Source: CAXBCP01 sp963974055
GTDB taxonomy: Bacteria; Pseudomonadota; Alphaproteobacteria; MPNO01; UBA830
Assembly: GCA_963974055.1 (NCBI GenBank)
Contig: CAXBCP010000008.1
Span: 79,018 to 143,017, forward strand
Reading direction: 5' to 3'
Length of the DNA stretch: 64,000 nt
Part shown: piece after piece, positions 8,612 through 17,390 of the stretch
How positions within the stretch are numbered: the first letter of the stretch is position 1
How the letters are laid out: the number at the start of each line of letters is the position of its first letter
The notes under the pieces: model-generated
What the model was told of the DNA's origin: nothing
Database searches by the model: none
The model's input: only the letters and a program-made list of their open reading frames with translations
Made by a program: the position numbers and the translations under genes

Positions 8612-9838
8612 ATGTCATCATCAGCCGGTTCCCGGATCGATATTCTGATTTTCAGCACCGATAGCAGGTTCTTCGCAGATCTGTCCTCGGCGCATGGCGA
8701 TGTCTGCGGGCGGCATCGCGCCTATGCGGCTGCCTTGCGGAAAGCGGCGGGCGTGGAGAGCACGGTGAGGGTCATTGCGTATAGCGGCGGCAGAGGCGAT
8801 GCCGGTGCCCGGCGGTTCGACGACGGTCTCGAAGTTTATCCGGCATTCGCATCGCGGCGCATTTTTTACGGAATCGGATTGCTGCGCGCCCTGCCGGTCG
8901 TGCTGCGCGGGTGGCGGCCGGATGTGGTGACGGCGCAGGCGCCGTGGGGAGATGCCGTATTGGCGTACCTTGTCGCCCGTCTGACCGGTGCGGCGTTTGT
9001 CGCTCAAGTTCATTTCGATCCCTATGGCGCGAATATCGGCCGGGAAATCCGGGGATATCGTTGGCGGCGGCATGTGGCGAACTTTCTGCTCCGGCGGGCG
9101 GATGTAGTCCGGACGGTCAACCTGTCCGTTGCAAAGCGCCTGGCGCGGGATCTCGGGATCGCCGCGGAGCGTATGGACGTCATTCCGGTGCCCGTCACTG
9201 TCGATACGGAATCCGGGAATAGGGACTCTGAGGCCGACGGGGCTGCGGGTGAAACAGAGAGCGGGGAGCGACCGACGGTCCTTTTCGTCGGACGTTTTTC
9301 GCCCGCCAAGAACCTGTCCGTCTGGGTGGATGCCGCGGCACAGATTCATCTGGCCAGGCCTGATGTTCGGTTTGTTCTTGCCGGCGACGGACCGGAACGG
9401 GAAAAAATCGTCCGGATGATCGAAGAACGCGGATTACAGGATGTTTTCGAAATTCCCGGCAACGTGCCTGTAGACCGGCTTTGGGAGCTCTATCGCGCGG
9501 CGACGGTATTCATGTTTTCGTCGGATAACGAAGGCCTGCCCCGGGTGCTGATCGAAGCGATGTGGGCCGGATTGCCGGTGGTCAGCACAGCAAATGCCGG
9601 CGCGTCGGAAATAATATCCGACGAGTCGACCGGATACGTCGTCCCGGTGGGAGACGCCGGGGGGCTTGCGAAACGGGCGGTGGAATTGTTGCAGAATCCG
9701 GTCGAGCGGCAAGCGATGGCGGACAGGGCCCGGACAGAGGCGAGGCTCAATTTCGATCCGGCAAAACTCGCCGATGAAATCGCGCTGATGTGGGCGAGGG
9801 CCGGCAATCGCACGTTGAGAACGGAAAGACGGGATTGA
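8612..9838 (+). CDS. Glycosyltransferase family 4 (GT-B), EPS locus
   Basis: A 408-residue GT4 glycosyltransferase. The C-terminal nucleotide-sugar domain shows FVGRFSPAKN (strand and loop of the donor site) and NEGLPRVLIEAMWAGLPVVST with the EX7E residues. The N-terminal acceptor domain is preceded by about 15 polar residues. It follows the GT-C-like gene in the same direction after 136 bp. The region immediately downstream becomes poorer in GC, marking the edge of the presumed exchanged segment. Confidence 0.85.
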   Translation: MSSSAGSRIDILIFSTDSRFFADLSSAHGDVCGRHRAYAAALRKAAGVESTVRVIAYSGGRGDAGARRFDDGLEVYPAFASRRIFYGIGLLRALPVVLRGWRPDVVTAQAPWGDAVLAYLVARLTGAAFVAQVHFDPYGANIGREIRGYRWRRHVANFLLRRADVVRTVNLSVAKRLARDLGIAAERMDVIPVPVTVDTESGNRDSEADGAAGETESGERPTVLFVGRFSPAKNLSVWVDAAAQIHLARPDVRFVLAGDGPEREKIVRMIEERGLQDVFEIPGNVPVDRLWELYRAATVFMFSSDNEGLPRVLIEAMWAGLPVVSTANAGASEIISDESTGYVVPVGDAGGLAKRAVELLQNPVERQAMADRARTEARLNFDPAKLADEIALMWARAGNRTLRTERRD

Positions 9839-9875
9839 GATGAAACGAACCGTCCGGTACATATACTGCGGTCGA

Positions 9876-9888
9876 GTAGCGCTATCAC
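9876..9888. promoter_or_regulatory. 13-bp motif with TAGCGCTA palindrome, copy 2
   Basis: Identical to the 13-mer at 7109-7121. Here it lies in the 223-bp gap between two glycosyltransferase genes, 173 bp before the start at 10062. The flanks also share a CCATT a few bases downstream, with different spacing. Confidence 0.35.
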
Positions 9889-10061
9889 GTTCAACGCCAT
9901 TACTTGGTCTTATGAACAAGAAGGCATGATTCCATTCTCGGCCACTGAAGTATTTCGAGGTATACTCTCCCGTGCGCAATTTTTAAGCTGGAGGAGATAG
10001 AGGCGCACTGAGGGCGATTCGGGTTTTATCTAGAAATTCACAGAGGAAGTAGGAACGTTCG

Positions 10062-11135
10062 ATGCGTGTGTTCTTGACCTGTTTGGCGTTGGATCAGGAT
10101 CACCCTATTTTGTCGCATATGACGGAATGGGTGAGGCAATTTTCAAACACTCCGGGTATAGAGAATATAACAGTGGTGTCACCACTCATTGGCCGCTTTG
10201 AACCAAAAGAAAATATACGAGTACGGTCGATAGGACGCAGCAGCCGCTTTGCGACGCTTTTTGCCTTTTATAAGGAAGTTTTTGCGGCACAGCGACAAGG
10301 TATTGATGCATTTTTCGTTTGTCAGGGAGGACCGTATCCGGGACTCCTGTTTCCCGTTCGACTCCTTACTGGGAAGCCAGTGTTCGTATGGTGGGCGCAT
10401 TCGCTGATCCCGATGTATCATCGATTGTGCGCTAGGTATTGCGATACGCGCGTTTTCACTGCAACGGAATCCTCGTTTCCACTGCCGTTGGCTAACCGGC
10501 GCGTCGTCGGGCACGGCATCAATACTGATACTTTTCGACCGATTGCGCAGGGCGGTTTCGATGGACTGGTAACCGTGGCGCGCGTCTCTCCAATAAAAAA
10601 AATAGAACGTATGATTGACCTTGTGGCAATCCATAGGAATCGTTCCGGAACGGTTGTTCCATTGCACATCTATGGACCGACGGAACAAAAAGACATTCAC
10701 TATCATCGGGAACTTGAAAATCAGGTAGAAAGACTCGGTCTTGAAAATGCAGTCCACTTTCACGGGGCGGTGCCACGATCACAACTGCCCTGGATACTGT
10801 CACGCCATAAAGTTTTTCTGCATTTCTGTCCCGGTGCGTTAGACAAGGCAGTATTAGAAGCAATGGCTTGCGGTGTTCCCGTGTTATCTGACAACGTTTG
10901 CGTAGCTGAGGCATTGCCGACAGAAATGTGTGCCCGCTTGGTCTTTCCCGAGGCAAGTTTAGAGAGCGCCGCCGACCGACTTCAGGCTCTTTTGGCTTTG
11001 GATGAAGCGGAAACCGCGCATCTGGCTAATGATCTGCGGGCGAACATCATCGCTCACCATGATCTGGGGCGATTGTTCAATCGGATTTATGAAGAGATGA
11101 ATTTGGCTATCCGTGAGGATGGGACGCGGAAATAA
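10062..11135 (+). CDS. Glycosyltransferase (GT-B), probably acquired by transfer
   Basis: A 357-residue GT-B glycosyltransferase. The donor-site loop VARVSPIKKIERM and the segment LEAMACGVPVLSDN are recognisable, but the first Glu of the EX7E motif appears to be replaced (Gly in PGALDKAVLE), so donor binding may differ. Codon use is visibly more AT-rich than in its neighbours, with many ATA, TTA and AAA codons and homopolymer runs, suggesting acquisition from a lower-GC donor. A good ribosome site (AGGAAGTAGGA) precedes ATG 10062. Low-GC, mostly non-coding flanks surround it. Confidence 0.75.
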   Translation: MRVFLTCLALDQDHPILSHMTEWVRQFSNTPGIENITVVSPLIGRFEPKENIRVRSIGRSSRFATLFAFYKEVFAAQRQGIDAFFVCQGGPYPGLLFPVRLLTGKPVFVWWAHSLIPMYHRLCARYCDTRVFTATESSFPLPLANRRVVGHGINTDTFRPIAQGGFDGLVTVARVSPIKKIERMIDLVAIHRNRSGTVVPLHIYGPTEQKDIHYHRELENQVERLGLENAVHFHGAVPRSQLPWILSRHKVFLHFCPGALDKAVLEAMACGVPVLSDNVCVAEALPTEMCARLVFPEASLESAADRLQALLALDEAETAHLANDLRANIIAHHDLGRLFNRIYEEMNLAIREDGTRK

Positions 11136-11557
11136 GGAAAGCGCCGGTGACTGTACAGCACTCGAAGTTTTCTAAGACGATGCCGCGAGCTATTTTGTCT
11201 GACCTGTGGGCGCGGCGTTAAATCTATCGTCGGCGGCGTGAGATATAGTCGAGCAAACTCGATTAAGAAATTGAGGGCTTTTCCGGAGTGTCATAGAAGA
11301 GCCTAGGAAAATCGGCGGAGAGTTGCGGAATATCGTTATTGGCCAACACGATCTGAAAAAGTTGATAAGTTCTTTTTGCGCGAAATTTCTGAACGTGTAG
11401 AGGTGTATAGACATATTAATGTGCGTATTCAGTCTCAGGCACTGAAACGCAATACGGGACACACGGTATAATCGAACGGCATCATCGGAATTCCTTTCTT
11501 TACATCGCCAATGCGCGGATACCGACAGAGAAGGCGCATGGCTATCAGATTCTCCAG
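11136..11557. other. Low-GC gap with decayed reading frames and a recombination edge
   Basis: No intact gene is seen up to about 11470. A frame open from 11307 to the TAA at 11469-11471 on the plus strand has plausible codon composition but no start and no recognisable product; a second frame is open across part of the same stretch. A short hairpin TCGAG-CAAA-CTCGA lies at 11249-11262. From about 11483 the sequence becomes GC-rich, and conserved codons of the next glycosyltransferase appear in frame upstream of its first ATG. Confidence 0.5.
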
Positions 11558-12712
11558 ATGTGCCAGGCGTTCGCCGAAGCGGGGTGCGAACCGCTCCTGG
11601 TCCATCCCGCGCGCCGGACGTTTCCCACCCCGGTCGGCGAATATTATGGGCTGAGGCGGGACGTCGCACGCCATCCGGGCGCCTGTCTCGATGTTACCGG
11701 GTGGCTGCCCGAAACCAGCTGGATCAATCGCCGGTTCGGACCGGCGGCCAGCACCCTGACGACCGCAACATTCGTTCTGGGTCTGCTGCCCCGGCTGTTT
11801 TCGATTCGGCGGCAAAAGGATGCATTGATCTACACCCGCGACCTGCGTATCGCGTCGGTTATTTCGGCCTGTTTTCCGTCCCTGCGCCGACGCCTGTTCG
11901 TCGAATGCCATTCGGTCTCCGTATCCGCCCGGCGCCGGGCCGTGCAGCTGAGAATCCTGAAACGATGCGCCGGGGTCGTCTGCATGACCGGGGCGATGCA
12001 GAACCGCTTCGTGGAGATGGGAATCCCGGTGGAGCATACGCTGGTCGCGACCGATGCCGTCGATCTGGAGACGTTCGTTGCCGATATCGGCCGGCCCGAT
12101 GCGCGCGCGATGCTCGGGCTCGATCCGGATGCGACGATCGCCGCCTTTATCGGCCGGTTTCACACGATGGAAATGGAAAAGGGGATTCCCGGAGTCATCG
12201 AGGCGGCGCGTTATCTGGTCGCGGGCCGTCCGGGCCTTCGTTTCGCCTTTATCGGCGGCCCGCTCGACCGCGTTGCCGCCTATCGCGCGCAGATCGAAAG
12301 ACTGGGCCTGCCGGCCGACCGGTTCCTGTTTTTCGACAAGCAACCGGTCACCGACATTCCCAAATGGCTGGCCGCCGCCGATATGCTGCTGATGCCGTTT
12401 CCGTGGACGGAGCATTACGCCTATTACGCGTCGCCGCTCAAAATGTTCGAATACATGGCGGGCAACAGGCCGGTCGTTGCGTCCGAATTGCCGGTCGTCA
12501 CAGAGGTATTGGAACACGGCCGCGATGCGCTGCTTGTTCCGCCGGACGACGCCCCGGCGCTGGCGAACGCTATCGGCCGCCTGATCGACGATACGGCCCT
12601 TGGCGCGCGCCTTGCCGCGGCGGCCTTCGCGAAGGTTCAAACCCGTTCCTGGGCGGCGAGGGCCGAGAGTATCCTGTCGTTTATGGCGGCGCGCATCGCG
12701 GGCGGGAAATAA
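11558..12712 (+). CDS. Glycosyltransferase family 4 with truncated or startless N-terminus
   Basis: The 384 residues from the first ATG include a recognisable C-terminal domain (YYASPLKMFEYMAGNRPVV) typical of one GT4 subgroup. In frame just upstream of the ATG the sequence encodes FLYIANARIPTEKAHGYQIL (11495-11554), which is the conserved N-terminal strand of that subgroup. No ATG, GTG or TTG exists in this frame between the stop at 11417-11419 and 11558. The natural start therefore seems lost, coinciding with the edge of the low-GC segment. Starting at 11558 removes the first beta strand, so the enzyme may be inactive or start at a rare codon. Confidence 0.7.
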   Translation: MCQAFAEAGCEPLLVHPARRTFPTPVGEYYGLRRDVARHPGACLDVTGWLPETSWINRRFGPAASTLTTATFVLGLLPRLFSIRRQKDALIYTRDLRIASVISACFPSLRRRLFVECHSVSVSARRRAVQLRILKRCAGVVCMTGAMQNRFVEMGIPVEHTLVATDAVDLETFVADIGRPDARAMLGLDPDATIAAFIGRFHTMEMEKGIPGVIEAARYLVAGRPGLRFAFIGGPLDRVAAYRAQIERLGLPADRFLFFDKQPVTDIPKWLAAADMLLMPFPWTEHYAYYASPLKMFEYMAGNRPVVASELPVVTEVLEHGRDALLVPPDDAPALANAIGRLIDDTALGARLAAAAFAKVQTRSWAARAESILSFMAARIAGGK

Positions 12713-12950
12713 CCTCTCCGGTTGCGTCCGCGGCGGTCCGGGGAGCATATTGAGGGTGGGCTGAAAGGGGCCGAACACGATAGGGGCCAGGGAAATCCGA
12801 CGTCGAATTTTCTTCATTTGCAACATTTCGCTGCGAGATGCCCGTCGGGGTACCCCGATCCGGATCGTCAAGCTGCTCGAACAGATTCACAGGGAACACG
12901 ACCTGTGGATCTGCGCGCGCGATGTTCCCGATGCTCTTGCGGAGCGGTTT

Positions 12951-13901
12951 GTGACTTATCCGGCCGACGGCCGGATCGGCCGGCTTCGAATGTTCCGGAA
13001 GTTCGTCGCCGACAATGCGGTCGACTGGGTCATGACGGCGACGGAGACCTCGCTGGCGATGCCGGTCGCCCTGAAATTTCTGAATCGGGTCAGGATCGCC
13101 GTCGACCTGCACGGTGTCCTCGCGGAGGAAGCGCGGGCGACGAACGCCGTCGGACCGTTTCAGTATCGGTCCCTGAAATACAGGATCTGGTCCCTGCTGT
13201 GTTTTTACGACCGGGTCTTTCCGGTGTCGGATAAGCTTACCGGCTATTATGCACCGGTCTCGGACCGTATCCGCTGGATCCCCATATACGGCGGCGTCGA
13301 TGCAGCGCTTCCCGAGCAGATGCCGGCGGGGCCGGGAGACGGGAAAACATTCCGGATCGGATATATGGGAAATGCCCGCGCCTATCAGGGTTTGCCGTAT
13401 ATTCTCGATGCGGCGGCTGCGCTCAGGGGAGGCGGTGTTCCGGTGCGGCTCAACCTGATCATAAGCGGCGACGGAGAAACGGTCCGCGCCGATCTGAAGG
13501 AGCGGGGGTTAACGGACGTGACCGATCTGCGGTGCGACGTGTCCCATGATACGGCAAACGACCTGATCCGGAATTCGGACGTTCTCTCGATCCCGAGGCC
13601 GGGCACCCCGGTAACGGAGTTTGCCTTTCCGTCAAAGCTGCCGGAATACCTTGCGACCGGTATTCCCGTCATTATCACCGATGTCGGGCCGGTCGGCGAA
13701 CTGAAGGACGTGCTGCGGGAGGCGGCGATCGTTATCGGTACGGACGATATCGCCGCGAACCTGGCAGCGGCATTCGCGCAGGTCTATGAAATGGATAATG
13801 CGGCCCGCGCGGACCTGGGCGAACGGGCGCGGGGCGTCGTTGCAAGGGAATTTACGTGGCCTGTGCTGGGGGCAAAGCTATGCGGGGCATTGAACCGATG
13901 A
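12951..13901 (+). CDS. Glycosyltransferase (GT-B), start uncertain
   Basis: The 316 residues from GTG 12951 contain a GT-B C-terminal domain (IGYMGNARAYQGLPY, then AFPSKLPEYLATGIPVI). Coding clearly continues upstream in frame to about 12795, giving IFFICNISLRDARRGTPIRI, a typical GT-B N-terminus, but no ATG, GTG or TTG occurs between the in-frame stop at 12762-12764 and 12951. An ATC at 12795, directly after AGGGAA, sits exactly where a Met would be expected. The gene may use a rare start, carry a start-codon mutation, or contain a sequencing error. Its stop overlaps the methyltransferase start (ATGA). Confidence 0.7.
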   Translation: MTYPADGRIGRLRMFRKFVADNAVDWVMTATETSLAMPVALKFLNRVRIAVDLHGVLAEEARATNAVGPFQYRSLKYRIWSLLCFYDRVFPVSDKLTGYYAPVSDRIRWIPIYGGVDAALPEQMPAGPGDGKTFRIGYMGNARAYQGLPYILDAAAALRGGGVPVRLNLIISGDGETVRADLKERGLTDVTDLRCDVSHDTANDLIRNSDVLSIPRPGTPVTEFAFPSKLPEYLATGIPVIITDVGPVGELKDVLREAAIVIGTDDIAANLAAAFAQVYEMDNAARADLGERARGVVAREFTWPVLGAKLCGALNR

Positions 13902-14728
13902 CGACTGAAAACGAAACATCGAACACCTACAAGGGGATGTGGGACAGTTTCGGGAAGAACAGGGATTCGGTCTATTTCAACGCCAAGTTTACCCCGAATT
14001 ATCGGATCGGCCTTACCAATTTTCTGCGCGAAGAACTGATGATAGACCTCGCCGCACCGGGGCCGTCGGATGTGATTCTCGATGTCGGCTGTTCCGCGGG
14101 GCGTCAGGTGTTTGCGATGGCAAAGACGGCGGAAAAGGTTCACGGCGTCGATATTGCGCAGACCTTTATCGATACGGCGAACGACCTGAAGGCGAAATAC
14201 GGCGCCCGGAACACCGAGTTTTCAATGTCCGCGGTCGAAGACCTGCCTTTCGAAGATGGGAAATTCGACAAGCTGATCTGCGGCGAAGTGCTGGAGCATG
14301 TTTTCGATAAGGATGCGGCGCTGGACGAATTGCTGCGCGTTCTCCGGCCTGGCGGCGCGCTTGTCGTATCGGTGCCCAATCTGAATGCGGACGGAACGTG
14401 GTGGGGAAGATTATTGCGGTGCATCGGCATGCGCTCCTTTTCGCCCATCGAGGTCTTCAGTCTCGAGGAATTGGCGAAGCACGGCGATTCACATGTCCGG
14501 GAGTACACGCCGGCGGGCATTCGCGCCTGGTTCGGGGCCAGGGGGATGGTGATCGAAAGGATGACGGTGGTGTCTTTTATAGACGGTCCGTGGTTCGACA
14601 CATTGCTGAAAGTGCCGCTTCATATCGGTCCGCTCCGCCGCCTGACGATATCGATCGAACGGTGCCTGTCGCGCCGGAATTTTCTGTGGGGGCGGCACAT
14701 CGTTTTTCGCGCCCGCAAGGCGCCGTAA
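13898..14728 (+). CDS. Class I SAM-dependent methyltransferase
   Basis: A 276-residue Rossmann-fold methyltransferase. Motif I is ILDVGCSAGRQVFAM and motif II-like is KVHGVDIA; the LRPGGALVVSVPN segment is typical of UbiE/Methyltransf_11-type enzymes. ATG 13898 overlaps the TGA of the preceding glycosyltransferase (ATGA), which supports this start over an in-frame earlier one. In this setting it probably methylates a sugar or a lipid-linked glycan (inference). Confidence 0.82.
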   Translation: MTTENETSNTYKGMWDSFGKNRDSVYFNAKFTPNYRIGLTNFLREELMIDLAAPGPSDVILDVGCSAGRQVFAMAKTAEKVHGVDIAQTFIDTANDLKAKYGARNTEFSMSAVEDLPFEDGKFDKLICGEVLEHVFDKDAALDELLRVLRPGGALVVSVPNLNADGTWWGRLLRCIGMRSFSPIEVFSLEELAKHGDSHVREYTPAGIRAWFGARGMVIERMTVVSFIDGPWFDTLLKVPLHIGPLRRLTISIERCLSRRNFLWGRHIVFRARKAP

Positions 14729-15119
14729 AATACGATGGGTAACGAGCAGGGCGAGCGAAAGGTCGGGGTTTTGCCTCCGGGAGTCGGAATGATGGCGGCC
14801 GGCGGTTTTGGCGGCTCGGACGGTGGTTTCGGACCCGGGGGGCGGGCCGGCCGGCTGAGTGGCGTTCGAAACCGGGATGGCTGTTTGCAATCGCGACATC
14901 GGGAAATTGCCTTCAACTGTCAGAAATCTTGTGCGAGAAGATGCCCCAAGTCACGGGAAAGTGGTTTGCCGAGGCCCGGTTCAGGCGTTCCGCAGAAGCG
15001 GGATCAGGCCGCCTCGGTCAAACTTTCGGTCGATGGAACATCTGTTTGTTTGCAGGTTCTCCGGTACCGGCATGCGTTGAACCAGTAGTCTCTGCTGTCA
15101 GAAATCGGGGAAATCGTTC
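14729..15119. other. 391-bp gap without a convincing gene
   Basis: A short frame from GTG 14859 to 15080 has no recognisable product. The first 130 bp are very G-rich on the plus strand. The 12-mer CTGTCAGAAATC occurs twice, at 14917-14928 and 15095-15106; the second copy is 13 bp before the epimerase start. No promoter or terminator could be defined with confidence. Confidence 0.4.
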
Positions 15120-16079
15120 ATGGCTTCAATACTTGTTACGGGCAGCAAGGGCGTCGTTGGCTCCTATCTGGTCGAGATGCTCGAGGCCGCGGGTCATTCG
15201 GTTTTTCAGATCGATATCCGCCATGCCGTCGGCGAAGTCGGCTGGGAGCATGAAATGTCGGCCGGGCCGTTCCGCTATGCCCGCTGCAATGTCGCCAATT
15301 TCAGGGAACTCGAACGCGTTTTCGAAAAGGCCGGCCCGTTCGATTACGTCTATCACACAGCGGCGGAATTCGGCCGCTGGAACGGCGAGGACTTTTACGA
15401 ACAGGTCTGGACGTCAAACGCAATCGGCACCAAGAACGTCATCCGCCTCCAGGAGCGGCTTGGCTTCAGGCTCATCCATTTTTCGTCTTCCGAGGTCTAT
15501 GGCGATTACGACGGCATCATGAGCGAAGACGTGATGGACACGGTCGAGATCAAGCAACTCAACGATTACGCTATGTCCAAGTGGGTCAACGAGATGCAGA
15601 TTCGCAACTCGGCGATTCAGAACAACACCGAGACCGTGGTGGTTCGCCTGTTCAACACCTATGGACCCGGCGAATGGTATCATCCCTACCGGAGCGTCAA
15701 TGCCAAGTTCTGCTATCACGCGCTGAACGGTATGCCGATCACCGTTTACCAGGGGCATGAGAGATCATCGACCTATCTGGAAGATACCTGCCGGACGCTA
15801 TCCAACATCGTCGACAACTTCAGACCTGGCGAAACCTACAATATCGGCGGGCTGGAGGAACATGACATCGAAACCCTGGCCAGGGTTATCTGGGACTACA
15901 CGGGGGCCGATCCGAAACTGATCACCTATGCGGACAGCGAAATTCTTACGACGCGGACGAAGAAGGTGGATGTGGATAAATCCGTGCGCGATCTGAACCA
16001 CACGATGACGGTTACGCTGGAAGAGGGGATCAGGCGCACGATCGACTGGATGCGGGAGTTTTATAGCATCAAGGTCTGA
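15120..16079 (+). CDS. NAD-dependent epimerase/dehydratase (extended SDR)
   Basis: A 319-residue extended short-chain dehydrogenase that acts on nucleotide sugars. The NAD-binding glycine motif GSKGVVG is at residues 8-14. The catalytic set is SSSEVYG around residue 123 and YAMSK with Tyr150 and Lys154. VVRLFNTYGPGEW is a family signature near the substrate site. It probably supplies a modified NDP-sugar to the EPS glycosyltransferases (4-epimerase or 4,6-dehydratase class; exact reaction not readable). It ends one base before the convergent flippase gene, with no visible terminator between them. Confidence 0.85.
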   Translation: MASILVTGSKGVVGSYLVEMLEAAGHSVFQIDIRHAVGEVGWEHEMSAGPFRYARCNVANFRELERVFEKAGPFDYVYHTAAEFGRWNGEDFYEQVWTSNAIGTKNVIRLQERLGFRLIHFSSSEVYGDYDGIMSEDVMDTVEIKQLNDYAMSKWVNEMQIRNSAIQNNTETVVVRLFNTYGPGEWYHPYRSVNAKFCYHALNGMPITVYQGHERSSTYLEDTCRTLSNIVDNFRPGETYNIGGLEEHDIETLARVIWDYTGADPKLITYADSEILTTRTKKVDVDKSVRDLNHTMTVTLEEGIRRTIDWMREFYSIKV

Positions 16080-17390
16080 TTAATTTCGTTTGAGTGCCGG
16101 GAAAACAAGCCGGGCCTGCGCGCATTGAGCGGCCGTCCAGTGGACGGCAATGACGATCGCCATGCCGTGGGCGCCAGCATATGCGGCACCGAAGACCATC
16201 GCCGGCAGGGTAACCAGAATGAGCCCGAATACCCAGTTCAGAAATGCGCGCGCCCGGTCCGTCGCGATCAGTAAAGGGTGAACCCAGAATAAACAGATGC
16301 CGAGTGTCGCGCCGGCAAGCAGTATATGCAGGATCGGGACCGAAGGCTGAAATTCCCGACCGAACACCAGCGGGACGACCGGGTCTGCGAACACCGCGCC
16401 GATCCCGATTCCCACCAAGGCTATCGGGGTCCAGATTCTGGCGATAGAGATTATGGATGTACGCAGGAGCACGCTTTCTCCCCGCTGAATCTGCTCGTTG
16501 AAATCCTGGTAAAGGACGGAGGAAAAATTGCCTAGCGCCATCTGGATCAGGCCGACGAGTTGTTTCGCGAGCCGGTACAGTCCGACCTCGCGCGCATCGA
16601 CGAAATATCCCAGGACGATCACATCGCCCTGCTTGACGAGGGTGGTTAATGAGCCGGAAAGGTACCCGACGAACATCAGGTTCCAGAAACCGGCCAGCCG
16701 TCCGCGCATCCGCCATGCGCTTCGTATGCTGACGGTGCCGGCGAGATCGTAACGGCGGATATAGCTGAGTATGCCGCAGACCTGAATACCGGCGCGGCAG
16801 ACGCTTGCGCCGGCGACGATGATCGCGAGGCTCGTCAGCGTCAGCTCCCCCTGTGTCCAGACCACGGTCAATAGTGCCACCTGGAGGGCGTGCGTTCCGA
16901 ACTCGACCGTCGCGATCCGGCGAAAACGTCTCTCGTCCCGCAAAAGGACGAACCATGTTTCGCGCGTGATCGTGGCCAGGGTCGATATTCCCTGTATGAC
17001 GAACACGGCGGTAATGGCCGGCTGGTCCAGAAACGAAGCCGCGATGACCGGTGCAAGTCCCACGATGATCAGAAAGGCGAGTAAGCGCGTCGCTGCCTCC
17101 GTCGCCAATGCTGACGCCAGCAGCGCGCCGCGCAGTTCGGGCGCCGCGCTGATCCTGGAATCCTTCCAGAAGCGCGTAAGTGCATCCGGCGTACGGAACG
17201 CCAGAAAGCTGAGAACAAGACCGTTCGTCGCCAGGACGATCGCCCAGATACCGAAACCGGATGCGCCCAGCGCGCGGGTCACCATGATCGATTGCAGGAA
17301 ACCGAGTGCGGTGATTCCGAACTGAGCGCTCATCAGGGTGCTCCCCGACCTGAAAAGCGACGATCCTTCGCGGCCTGGTCCGAATTTCAC
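16080..17390 (-). CDS. Polysaccharide flippase, MOP superfamily (Wzx-like)
   Basis: A 436-residue protein with about twelve hydrophobic segments and a short basic N-terminus, matching Wzx/PST flippases that move undecaprenyl-pyrophosphate-linked repeat units across the inner membrane. Segment ITALGFLQSIMVTRALGASG near the start matches the first-helix signature of the family (the GxxxFG-like region). Length is normal. It is convergent with the epimerase and divergent from the radical SAM gene across a 382-bp gap. Confidence 0.82.
   Translation of the reverse strand: MKFGPGREGSSLFRSGSTLMSAQFGITALGFLQSIMVTRALGASGFGIWAIVLATNGLVLSFLAFRTPDALTRFWKDSRISAAPELRGALLASALATEAATRLLAFLIIVGLAPVIAASFLDQPAITAVFVIQGISTLATITRETWFVLLRDERRFRRIATVEFGTHALQVALLTVVWTQGELTLTSLAIIVAGASVCRAGIQVCGILSYIRRYDLAGTVSIRSAWRMRGRLAGFWNLMFVGYLSGSLTTLVKQGDVIVLGYFVDAREVGLYRLAKQLVGLIQMALGNFSSVLYQDFNEQIQRGESVLLRTSIISIARIWTPIALVGIGIGAVFADPVVPLVFGREFQPSVPILHILLAGATLGICLFWVHPLLIATDRARAFLNWVFGLILVTLPAMVFGAAYAGAHGMAIVIAVHWTAAQCAQARLVFPALKRN

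Noticed and set aside
12634..12644. GGTTCAAACCC resembling a tRNA T-loop
   Set aside because: It lies in frame inside the glycosyltransferase coding region, and no acceptor stem or anticodon arm is seen around it.
11435..12871. Long minus-strand open frame across a glycosyltransferase, and other long antisense frames (e.g. 17758-19554, 31683-33185, 44710-43631)
   Set aside because: They lie opposite clearly recognisable genes with family motifs, and their products have low-complexity, Arg/Gly-rich composition typical of GC-rich antisense frames.
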